NCBI GenBank assembly: GCA_027858795.1
Contig: JAQICF010000215.1
Span: 1 to 11,869, forward strand
DNA length: 11,869 nt
Origin: Candidatus Delongbacteria bacterium
GTDB taxonomy: Bacteria; Delongbacteria; UBA4055
Reading direction: 5' to 3'
The number at the start of each line of letters is the position of its first letter. The first letter of the stretch is position 1. Of the stretch, positions 6,700 to 11,869 are shown in pieces. The position numbers and the translations under genes were made by a program. Below the pieces are notes generated by a model. The model did not search any database. It was not told the origin of the DNA and saw nothing but the letters and a program-made list of their open reading frames with translations.

Positions 6700-7986
6700 T
6701 TAACTTAAACTTTTTTTATTAATCGTAATGTCATAAATACTTTTTATAAAGTTTTTGCTTGTCTCTTTAATTTCATTACATTTGTCATCACAAGCAATAA
6801 AGTTACCATGACGAGACATTTCTGCAGCAGGACAGTATTGGCATAACATTCTAGCCCAACAATTTCTACATTTTTTACTTTTTGTCTTATCTAATTCTTT
6901 TAATTTAGCCTGCGATTTTAAAAGCATAGATTCATCTAAATTAATTTTTGACACATCTCCCATAGACATATTTTTAAATCCTAAAAATCTATGGCATGGA
7001 AATAATTCACCATTAGCAGAAATTGTGAAGTGTCTAGTTCCTGTTGAGCATGAATATTTTTTGTATCTACTATTAATAAAATTATCTACACAATTAATAT
7101 AAGCTTCATCGGCAGCAAACTGTTTACTAATTTCTTCCTTAGATGGAGCTAGATTCACAGGATCCTCACAGTCTAAAATCAAACCATTATCTATCCCAAA
7201 CTCATTTTTCATAAATAATTTCACATCTTGTCTAGTACAATTATTATGTTCATGCACATTTGTATATGTTGATTCATATGATATTTTTTCTTTACCAAAT
7301 ATTGATATTAGTTTTTTTACATTTTTATTTATTCTGTCATAACTTCCCTTGCCATTACGGTACACTCTTAGCTTGTCATTTACTTCTTTTGGACCATCAA
7401 TACTAAAACGAATAAATATATTATATTTCTTCACCAAATCAATAAATTTATTAGATATAAGAGTAGCATTTGTAATAATTGAAAATGTTATATGCTTTTC
7501 TTTGTTCTTAGATAGTTTTTCACATAGATATTCAATTACATCAACATTCAATAAAGGCTCACCACCAAAAAATGTTATTACTAATTCTTTTGCTTGTAAT
7601 CTATTTGTCAAGAAGTCAACTACATTGCCTGCTGTTTCATTATTCATTATTTTCCGATCTAGTCTATAATCAGCATAGCAGTATCTACAGTTTAGATTAC
7701 ATGCATTTGCAACATTAATTTTTATAGTTGCTTGATCAGAATAATCTTCAATAATTTTGGGTGGGGTATTTTCTTGAGTTCGAAAAATAACTTCTAAAAA
7801 ATTTTCAATCTCTTTTTCAGAAATTTGGTAGTCTCTACTAATATCTTTTACACTATAATTTTTTTGAAAACGATCTATAAAAATATTTTTACATACTTTA
7901 TTTATCTTTAATAATCGAAAAGCATTAACAAAATAAAGTAAATAATCATTTTCGTATTGTATTATGTGGTAGTCACATTTTTGCAT
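6700..7986 (-). CDS. Radical SAM/SPASM peptide maturase with N-terminal RRE-like domain
   Basis: This 428-residue iron-sulfur enzyme should reduce S-adenosylmethionine to start radical chemistry on a peptide. The radical SAM core begins at about residue 86 with C96-NLN-C100-RY-C103, which binds the catalytic 4Fe-4S cluster, and the SAM-contact motif GGEP is at 141-144. The C-terminal SPASM domain has C313, a Gly-x4-Cys step ending at C331, then C373, C376, C382, C385, C399 and C403, enough to hold two auxiliary clusters. Residues about 5-70 look like a PqqD-type RiPP recognition element: beta-rich (YHIIQYENDYLLYFV), then helices with SVKDISRDYQISEKEIENFL. That element usually grips the precursor leader. 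The gene follows the two precursors after a hairpin and is 19 bases from the lipoprotein gene. SPASM enzymes next to Cys-rich precursors often form thioether links (sactipeptides, ranthipeptides). The exact reaction here is not known, and anaerobic sulfatase maturase-like activity is unlikely because no sulfatase is nearby. Confidence 0.92.
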   Translation of the reverse strand: MQKCDYHIIQYENDYLLYFVNAFRLLKINKVCKNIFIDRFQKNYSVKDISRDYQISEKEIENFLEVIFRTQENTPPKIIEDYSDQATIKINVANACNLNCRYCYADYRLDRKIMNNETAGNVVDFLTNRLQAKELVITFFGGEPLLNVDVIEYLCEKLSKNKEKHITFSIITNATLISNKFIDLVKKYNIFIRFSIDGPKEVNDKLRVYRNGKGSYDRINKNVKKLISIFGKEKISYESTYTNVHEHNNCTRQDVKLFMKNEFGIDNGLILDCEDPVNLAPSKEEISKQFAADEAYINCVDNFINSRYKKYSCSTGTRHFTISANGELFPCHRFLGFKNMSMGDVSKINLDESMLLKSQAKLKELDKTKSKKCRNCWARMLCQYCPAAEMSRHGNFIACDDKCNEIKETSKNFIKSIYDITINKKSLS

Positions 7987-8010
7987 ATTTTTTCCATTTT
8001 AATTAATATT

Positions 8011-8039
8011 TGGGTTGGAAATTAAAAATTTCCAACCCA
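8011..8039 (-). terminator. Perfect 13-bp hairpin between precursor and maturase genes
   Basis: TGGGTTGGAAATT (8011-8023) and AATTTCCAACCCA (8027-8039) pair perfectly around a 3-nt loop. The hairpin starts 16 bases past the stop codon of the second precursor gene and ends 24 bases before the maturase start. On the minus strand it is followed by AATATTAATTAAAA, not a T-run, so it is probably a leaky attenuator or a 3'-end stabiliser and not a full stop. Such a device would give much more precursor than enzyme, as is common in RiPP operons. Confidence 0.7.
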
Positions 8040-8055
8040 TTCTTACAAATTATTA

Positions 8056-8214
8056 CTAAGCATGTGTTACAGCATCTATCCCATCATTATCGGTGCAACT
8101 GCAGGAACAAAAAAAACCTCTCGCACCACCACCAACTACAACAACATCTGAATACTGAATAGTATTTATCTCTTCTTGGAGATCATCAACTTTAATGATT
8201 TCATAATCTAGCAT
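8056..8214 (-). CDS. Candidate RiPP precursor peptide A1 (GFFCSCSC core)
   Basis: This is a 52-residue peptide. The start is taken at ATG 8212-8214 because GGAG lies five bases upstream; a TTG further up (8236-8238) keeps the frame open but has no such support. The leader begins MLDYEIIKVDDLQEE, is acidic and has a short hydrophobic strand that could pair with the maturase's RRE. Next comes VVVVGGGAR (24-32), then the core GFFCSCSC (33-40) and the tail TDNDGIDAVTHA. The Gly run at 28-30 is a candidate cleavage zone like a double-glycine site. Three cysteines alternate with serines. The peptide aligns with the neighbour at 8244-8399: same ML-x-(Y/F)-E-(I/V)-(I/V) opening and GFFCSC(S/D)C block. 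I do not recognise a named family. The alternative reading, a small metal-binding protein, is less likely given the adjacent maturase. Confidence 0.8.
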   Translation of the reverse strand: MLDYEIIKVDDLQEEINTIQYSDVVVVGGGARGFFCSCSCTDNDGIDAVTHA

Positions 8215-8243
8215 GTTTACTCCATTATTAAATAACAATTACA

Positions 8244-8399
8244 TTATTCACTTGAATCTTTCTTTTTTGTTGAACAATCACAACTACAGAAAAATCCATT
8301 AGTTCCTGCTCCTGCTACATCTGTGTCAGTTTTTACATCAGTTAATCCGTTTTCAATTTGTTCCATTGATACGACTTCAAATTTCAACATGTTTTCCAT
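8244..8399 (-). CDS. Candidate RiPP precursor peptide A2 (GFFCSCDC core)
   Basis: This is a 51-residue peptide when started at the ATG at 8397-8399, which has GGAG seven bases upstream. Starting three codons later (8390) would give MLKFEVV..., which matches the neighbour's N-terminus even better, so the exact start is open between these two. An ATG at 8453 is in frame but unsupported. Leader: acidic, with the strand LKFEVVSMEQIENG; then TDTDVAGAGTN, core GFFCSCDC (35-42) and the tail STKKKDSSE. Compared with peptide A1 the core is nearly identical while the tails differ in charge: this one has three lysines in a row, the other is acidic. It is the first structural gene after the regulator, and its stop is 29 bases before the A1 start. 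Most probably both are substrates of the radical SAM protein downstream. Confidence 0.8.
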   Translation of the reverse strand: MENMLKFEVVSMEQIENGLTDVKTDTDVAGAGTNGFFCSCDCSTKKKDSSE

Positions 8400-8458
8400 C
8401 TTTTTTCTCCATTTTTTAGTTTTCATTTCATTTCCAATCTGCGTCCAGATCATTACCT

Positions 8459-8507
8459 AAATTGCAATTTGCATTAAAGATAATATCTTCAGAAAGAAAA
8501 ACAACAA
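8459..8507 (-). promoter_or_regulatory. Possible precursor promoter with palindrome at the start site
   Basis: Read on the minus strand, TTGTTG (8502-8507), a 16-base spacer and TATTAT (8480-8485) resemble a sigma70-type promoter. Just downstream, near the expected RNA start, AAATTGCAATTT (8459-8470) is a perfect 12-bp palindrome and a possible operator. The 162-base gap between the regulator gene and the first precursor is large enough for a separate promoter. The match to consensus is only moderate in this AT-rich DNA. Confidence 0.3.
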
Positions 8508-8538
8508 AAACAACAGACAATCATTAGCAATACTATTC

Positions 8539-8560
8539 ACCAATAATTATTACCAATAAT
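8539..8560. repeat. Two ACCAATAAT direct repeats, 13-bp period
   Basis: ACCAATAAT occurs at 8539-8547 and 8552-8560, directly past the stop codon of the AraC-type gene and upstream of the possible precursor promoter. A third copy lies at 9198-9206 in the region upstream of the regulator. Direct repeats of this kind are typical of AraC-type binding sites, but the short AT-rich motif could recur by chance. Confidence 0.3.
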
Positions 8561-8561
8561 A

Positions 8562-8897
8562 TCATTCAACACTTTTCTTATATTCAGAGGGGTTCAAACC
8601 TGTATGTTTTCTAAACCATGCTGCAAAATATGATTCATTCTTAAAACCAAGATCGATCATAACATCAATACAAAAACTTTTTTTCAAGTTTACCATTGCA
8701 TATTCTAACATAAGTTCTTCATGTGCAGAAAAAATAGTCTTCCTATCTAACCTTCTATATCTCTGATGGATATACGAAAAACTCTTACCAAAATAATCAG
8801 ATAATATCTTCTTGATATCGAATTCTTTACTCCGATTTTCCAACAATATTCTATGAACTTCCTTACAAAATTCTTCATCATTTAACTGATTGAACAT
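8562..8897 (-). CDS. AraC-family transcriptional regulator, DNA-binding domain only
   Basis: This 111-residue protein ends in the AraC signature: second helix-turn-helix CIDVMIDLGFKNESYFAAWFRKHTGLNPSEYKK (about 76-108). The first helix-turn-helix lies near 26-50 (FDIKKILSDYFGKSFSYIHQRYRR). There is no N-terminal ligand-binding domain, so it resembles the small MarA/SoxS type whose activity depends on its amount and not on a bound effector. GGAG lies seven bases before the ATG. It is the first gene of the minus-strand set, 162 bases upstream of the first precursor. The position makes it the probable activator of the peptide operon, possibly controlling itself as well. Confidence 0.88.
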   Translation of the reverse strand: MFNQLNDEEFCKEVHRILLENRSKEFDIKKILSDYFGKSFSYIHQRYRRLDRKTIFSAHEELMLEYAMVNLKKSFCIDVMIDLGFKNESYFAAWFRKHTGLNPSEYKKSVE

Positions 8898-8977
8898 TCG
8901 AATTCTCCAATTACTTCATAATTACTACATTAAGTAACGTTTCTTCTAATTCTTCACAATAAAAACAAATCGCTCTA

Positions 8978-9006
8978 AATCTAATTATCTCTATGTATTT
9001 AGTCAA
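8978..9006 (-). promoter_or_regulatory. Sigma70-like promoter for the AraC-type regulator
   Basis: On the minus strand TTGACT (9001-9006), a 17-base spacer and TAGATT (8978-8983) match the bacterial sigma70 consensus in five and four positions with ideal spacing. It lies about 80 bases upstream of the regulator start, leaving a leader of roughly 75 bases. Confidence 0.5.
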
Positions 9007-9087
9007 TAGAAACGACCAACAATATATTACAATATTATATTAACAAATTACAAAAAAAATAATTAAAAAAATAGGGGGCACTGTTTT

Positions 9088-9118
9088 TTGACACTTAAAC
9101 TATACAATTAGCTATAAT
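9088..9118 (+). promoter_or_regulatory. TTGACA-N19-TATAAT promoter candidate
   Basis: Both hexamers match the sigma70 consensus exactly: TTGACA (9088-9093) and TATAAT (9113-9118). The spacer is 19 bases, longer than the optimal 17. Promoters with 19-20 base spacers are weak alone and are typical targets of MerR-type activators that twist the DNA. The next plus-strand gene, the ATPase at 9487, begins about 360 bases further on, so either the leader is long or the promoter serves something else. Confidence 0.45.
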
Positions 9119-9180
9119 TATCCTCACAAAACTTCAGTGATATTTTAGCATTACATTATAAATGAATATGATTTTTCTTG

Positions 9181-9225
9181 TATTTTTGGAATTATTTACC
9201 AATAATAAGGAATATTTTTGGAATT
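9181..9225. repeat. TATTTTTGGAATT direct repeat, 32-bp period
   Basis: TATTTTTGGAATT occurs at 9181-9193 and again at 9213-9225. The 32-bp distance is three helical turns, which would place both copies on the same DNA face, as in tandem protein-binding sites. No known regulator motif is recognised, and one ACCAATAAT copy (9198-9206) lies between them. Confidence 0.5.
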
Positions 9226-9338
9226 TTATTATCGCAATAGTGGTATATTTATGGGTTTTACAAATTCATATCCTGACATACCTCTGAAATGTATCGATTT
9301 GGATAGTTCTCTTGGTGAAATATAAAAATCATAAAATT

Positions 9339-9434
9339 TTACACAATCTCAGTAAAACTCGGAAGCATGAACCATTGTATATTTACACCAACACAGCTAA
9401 AACACAACCCTATTACTACACCTTTCTTGCTTTT
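9339..9434 (-). pseudogene. Decayed 3' end of a small membrane protein gene
   Basis: Read on the minus strand, the last codons encode WFMLPSFTEIV and a stop, matching WFILPNFTEVV at the C-terminus of the intact 98-residue protein at 10850-11146. At DNA level 9340-9380 matches 10851-10891 in 33 of 41 bases. Upstream the similarity fades and a stop codon (9435-9437) closes the frame, so only about 31 residues remain. The fragment ends 52 bases before the ATPase start, on the opposite strand. The ATPase gene thus lies between a broken and an intact copy of the same gene tail. Confidence 0.6.
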
Positions 9435-9486
9435 TTACAAGTGTGTTTGTATATTGTTTTATCTAAATCATTGCGAGGTAAAATAA

Positions 9487-10842
9487 ATGAAAAGATTTTT
9501 TGAAACATATTTAGAAGAATGGAAAGATCGAAAAAATAGAAAACCACTTATAATACGAGGTGCAAGACAAATAGGAAAAACTTATACAGTTGAAGAGTTT
9601 GCAAGTAATAATTTCTCTAATATAGTTAAACTTAACTTTGAGGAATTACCGGAACTTAAAAGTTTCTTCAATACTAACAATGTAACTGAAATCAGAGAGA
9701 ATATAGAGGTGTTTTTCGGCACGAAAATAACAGAAGGTACTACACTATTATTTTTTGATGAAATCCAACAGTGTCCTGAAGCTATAGTTTCATTAAGATA
9801 TTTTTATGAAAAGCTACCTAATCTACATTTAATTGCTGCTGGTTCTTTATTAGATCACACTTTAAATAACATGAAATACTCTATCCCGGTAGGACGAATC
9901 GAATTCGCTTATATGCATCCATTGAATTTTTATGAATTTTTGATTGCCCAAGGTGAGAAACAATTAACAGAATATCTCAATAATTACTCCCTCGATAAGG
10001 CAATTAGCTTACCAATACATAACAAACTTTTAAAACTTTCACGATTATACTATTTCATCGGTGGAATGCCTGAAGCAGTGAAGGAATATTCACAAACTAA
10101 AGATCTGATTTCAGTGGAAAGAATACATGAAAGTATTTTAAAAGCACTTGAATATGATTTTGCAAAATACGGTTCTAAAACTCAACAGGAGATTTTAATT
10201 ACAATACTGAAATATATTCCTGCAGGTCTGGGACGAAAAATAAAATATGTTAATATCGACGAGCATCATCGCTCAGACACAATTAAATCAGCTCTTAAAT
10301 TACTAGAAATGAGCAGGATCGTTCATCTTGTAAAGAATACCAAAGCTACCGGAATTCCATTGGAACAGGGCTGTGATAACAAGTTGATGAAACCATTATT
10401 TTTGGATATTGGATTGGGTAATCATATTTTAAAATTAAGACTCATTGACATCGAAAACTTACTTACTATTAATGAGGGAAGCCTAGCTGAGCAATTCATC
10501 GGGCAGCAATTATTGACTACAGAACCATATTTTTTAGATTCTCAACTTTATTATTGGGCAAGAGAGGTAAAAAGTTCTGCTGCTGAATTGGATTTTCTAA
10601 GTGAAAGTAATAATCGAATTATACCAATTGAAGTTAAAGCCGGTAAGACCGGTACTTTAAAATCTTTGCAAGTTTATATGAAAGAGAAAAAATTAGAAAC
10701 AGCAGTTCGATTTAATACCGATCTACCATCTCAAGTCGATGTAATAGCTAATATTCGTATAGGGCAAGTTGTTGAAGAAGTCCGTTTTAATCTTTTATCA
10801 CTACCGTTATATTTAGCTTTGGAATTTAAACGATTGATCTGA
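9487..10842 (+). CDS. AAA_14/DUF4143 ATPase
   Basis: This 451-residue protein belongs to the AAA_14 plus DUF4143 class (PF13173 and PF13635). Walker A is G25ARQIGKT32, Walker B LLFFDEIQ 87-94 (Asp91, Glu92), a sensor-like AAGS is at 117-120, and the family segments PVGRIEFAYMHPLNFYEF (134-151) and GGMPEAV (192-198) are present. A winged-helix-like part lies around 245-280. Near the C-terminus, AELDF (366-370) and IPIEVKAG (379-386) resemble the D...ExK core of a PD-(D/E)XK nuclease fold, which is usual for DUF4143. The length is normal and the gene looks intact. GAGG lies nine bases before the ATG. It is the only plus-strand gene here, and its end is 7 bases from the end of the convergent membrane protein gene. 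Cellular function is unknown; these proteins are numerous and scattered in accessory regions. Confidence 0.92.
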   Translation: MKRFFETYLEEWKDRKNRKPLIIRGARQIGKTYTVEEFASNNFSNIVKLNFEELPELKSFFNTNNVTEIRENIEVFFGTKITEGTTLLFFDEIQQCPEAIVSLRYFYEKLPNLHLIAAGSLLDHTLNNMKYSIPVGRIEFAYMHPLNFYEFLIAQGEKQLTEYLNNYSLDKAISLPIHNKLLKLSRLYYFIGGMPEAVKEYSQTKDLISVERIHESILKALEYDFAKYGSKTQQEILITILKYIPAGLGRKIKYVNIDEHHRSDTIKSALKLLEMSRIVHLVKNTKATGIPLEQGCDNKLMKPLFLDIGLGNHILKLRLIDIENLLTINEGSLAEQFIGQQLLTTEPYFLDSQLYYWAREVKSSAAELDFLSESNNRIIPIEVKAGKTGTLKSLQVYMKEKKLETAVRFNTDLPSQVDVIANIRIGQVVEEVRFNLLSLPLYLALEFKRLI

Positions 10843-10849
10843 TCGTAGC

Positions 10850-11146
10850 CTACACAACCTCAGTAAAATTAGGTAATATAAACCATAGTATTGAATAAAA
10901 TACTAGTAAAAACCATCCAAAGACCGGAAGGGTCTTTCCTTCAAGAAATGAAGCAAATCCTGCTGCAAACATTCCAAATATGCTTCCACCAAAATTATCG
11001 ATAAACCATTCTCCGAACCAGATCATTGCTAATGGAGTGAGTAATTTTATAGAAACGTCGGCAAGTTCTTCTCTTCTGACTAGCATTACTATTGCAATAA
11101 ATATTATGAAATAAATTATTGAAATTATCTTACTTTTTGTAATCAT
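10850..11146 (-). CDS. Small membrane protein of unknown function
   Basis: This 98-residue protein has hydrophobic segments near 6-23, 34-50, 53-66 and 74-91, so it should cross the membrane three or four times. A charged loop RREELAD (24-30) follows the first segment, and a glycine-rich patch NFGGSIFGMFAAG lies at 51-63. AAAGGA precedes the ATG by eight bases. The gene starts 15 bases after the stop codon of the ATPase fragment at 11162, on the same strand, so the two are probably co-transcribed. A decayed copy of its 3' end lies at 9339-9434. I do not recognise a family and give no function. Confidence 0.75.
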   Translation of the reverse strand: MITKSKIISIIYFIIFIAIVMLVRREELADVSIKLLTPLAMIWFGEWFIDNFGGSIFGMFAAGFASFLEGKTLPVFGWFLLVFYSILWFILPNFTEVV

Positions 11147-11161
11147 ATTAATTTTCCTTTA

Positions 11162-11869
11162 TTATTTGATCCATTCATGAAAATTATCAGGAGTGATAAT
11201 ATTAAACTCAGATTCTAAGTAAGTTTTTGCCCATGCTGCAGGAATTTTTATTTTCTTTTTATTCCATTTAAACTCATAAGCATGTAACACCCCTCCTCTC
11301 TCTTCAATCCAGTCGATTTCCTGCTGATCATAAGTTCTCCAAAAATAATTATTCACGATCATACGGTTAGAATTTTGATACTTGAGTCTTTCTGATATTG
11401 CGTAATTCTCCCAAAGTTGACCAACATCATTCCTTAGATCAAGACTGTTAAAATTTGCAATTAATGTATTTCTAATACCATTATCATAAAAATACCATCT
11501 AGGACTTTTCGAGATTTCTTTTCGAAGGTTTCTACTGAATCCTTCAACTTTAAAAAGAATAAATACTTTTGACAATAGATCTAGATACTTTTCTACGGTA
11601 TTTTTACTCATAGATAATTGTTGTCCAATTTCATGATAAGAAACTTCTTTGCCAATTTGAAAAGCTATCAACCTCAGAATACTGTGAATTTTTGAAGAAT
11701 TCTTTATATTTTCAAAAGCTAAAATATCTTTCAGCAAATATGAATTGATAATCTCATTTAAATATTCTTTTTTATCTTCATTATCCTGCAGATTTATAAG
11801 TTCAGGATAATTACCATAGATCATTCTATGCTTGATAATATCTTTTTTAGCTATTGGGTTATCTATTTG
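11162..11869 (-). CDS. AAA_14/DUF4143 ATPase, C-terminal part, cut by the window edge
   Basis: The frame is open to the last base of the window, so the visible 235 residues are the C-terminal part of a larger protein and the ATG at 11822-11824 is internal. Starting there would cut the family motif HRMIYGNYPEL, which matches the typical HR(L/M)IYGxYPE step of DUF4143 proteins. Next come LLKDILAFENIK, a winged-helix segment (SYHEIGQQLSMSKNTVEKYLDLL), WYFYDNGIRNTLI, and the nuclease-like pair QEIDWIEE...YEFKW. The Walker motifs must lie outside the window. It is the same class as the ATPase at 9487-10842 but clearly a different sequence, on the other strand. The small membrane protein follows 15 bases after its stop. 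Confidence 0.85.
   Translation of the reverse strand, partial: QIDNPIAKKDIIKHRMIYGNYPELINLQDNEDKKEYLNEIINSYLLKDILAFENIKNSSKIHSILRLIAFQIGKEVSYHEIGQQLSMSKNTVEKYLDLLSKVFILFKVEGFSRNLRKEISKSPRWYFYDNGIRNTLIANFNSLDLRNDVGQLWENYAISERLKYQNSNRMIVNNYFWRTYDQQEIDWIEERGGVLHAYEFKWNKKKIKIPAAWAKTYLESEFNIITPDNFHEWIK

Larger units (their letters stand above)
8898..9486. other. 589-bp intergenic region between divergent genes
   Basis: This is very AT-rich DNA between the AraC-type gene (minus) and the ATPase gene (plus). It holds a minus-strand promoter candidate (8978-9006), a plus-strand promoter candidate (9088-9118), a 13-bp direct repeat (9181-9225) and a decayed gene tail (9339-9434). A 24-codon plus-strand frame from ATG 9251 to TAA 9325 encodes MGFTNSYPDIPLKCIDLDSS... 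but has no clear ribosome binding site, so it is not called as a gene; it may be a gene fragment. No RNA gene was recognised. Confidence 0.5.

Noticed and set aside
8056..8399. Metallothionein or ferredoxin-like small proteins
   Set aside because: Each has only three cysteines in one short block, and both lie directly beside a radical SAM/SPASM enzyme and share a leader-like N-terminus, which fits precursors better.
9251..9325. 24-codon plus-strand frame starting at a good ATG
   Set aside because: The composition looks gene-like, but it is very short and has no ribosome binding site; kept only as a note in the intergenic entry.
9312..9503. 63-codon plus-strand frame upstream of the ATPase
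   Set aside because: It runs across the relic of the minus-strand membrane protein gene and overlaps the ATPase start in another frame; nothing supports translation.

Overview
The window is AT-rich bacterial DNA. Almost every gene lies on the minus strand, so the main story reads right to left. The two six-bladed beta-propeller lipoproteins, the RAYT-type transposase with its hairpin repeats, the dispersed TTCAGGAT hairpin and the AAA_14/DUF4143 ATPases suggest a member of the Bacteroidota or the wider FCB group. Good GGAG/AGGAG ribosome binding sites precede many genes and two sigma70-like promoters are visible. Both are unusual for true Bacteroidota, so a less-studied FCB phylum such as Cloacimonadota or Delongbacteria is at least as likely. 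This placement is inference.

The centre (about 8.9 kb down to 3.8 kb) looks like a compact, apparently complete biosynthetic operon for a ribosomally made, post-translationally modified peptide (RiPP). In order of transcription it holds: a short AraC-type regulator (8897-8562); two small paralogous precursor peptides (8399-8244 and 8214-8056) that share a leader pattern and an almost identical GFFCSC[SD]C core; a 13-bp perfect hairpin (8011-8039); a radical SAM/SPASM maturase with a PqqD-like N-terminus (7986-6700); a six-bladed beta-propeller lipoprotein (6680-5565); and an ABC exporter without a peptidase domain (5518-3818). The likely pathway is: the regulator turns on the precursors, the hairpin keeps precursor RNA above enzyme RNA, the maturase uses the Cys-X-Cys-X-Cys core as substrate, and the ABC protein exports the product. 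No leader protease is visible. The two precursors are the most interesting objects here, and I do not recognise their family.

From 3.8 kb to the left edge the region is shaped by repeats: several classes of hairpin repeat, a 44-bp direct repeat on both sides of an odd methyltransferase-like membrane protein (3494-2310), a single-domain Y1 transposase (1874-1428) enclosed by related hairpins, and a second propeller lipoprotein (1310-165) that is a clear paralog of the one in the operon.

From 8.9 kb to the right edge there is a 589-bp intergenic region with promoter-like sequences facing both ways, a plus-strand AAA_14/DUF4143 ATPase (9487-10842), a small membrane protein (11146-10850) and the C-terminal part of a second ATPase of the same class that runs off the window (11869-11162). 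A decayed copy of the 3' end of the small membrane protein gene lies on the far side of the plus-strand ATPase, which shows past duplication or insertion at this spot.
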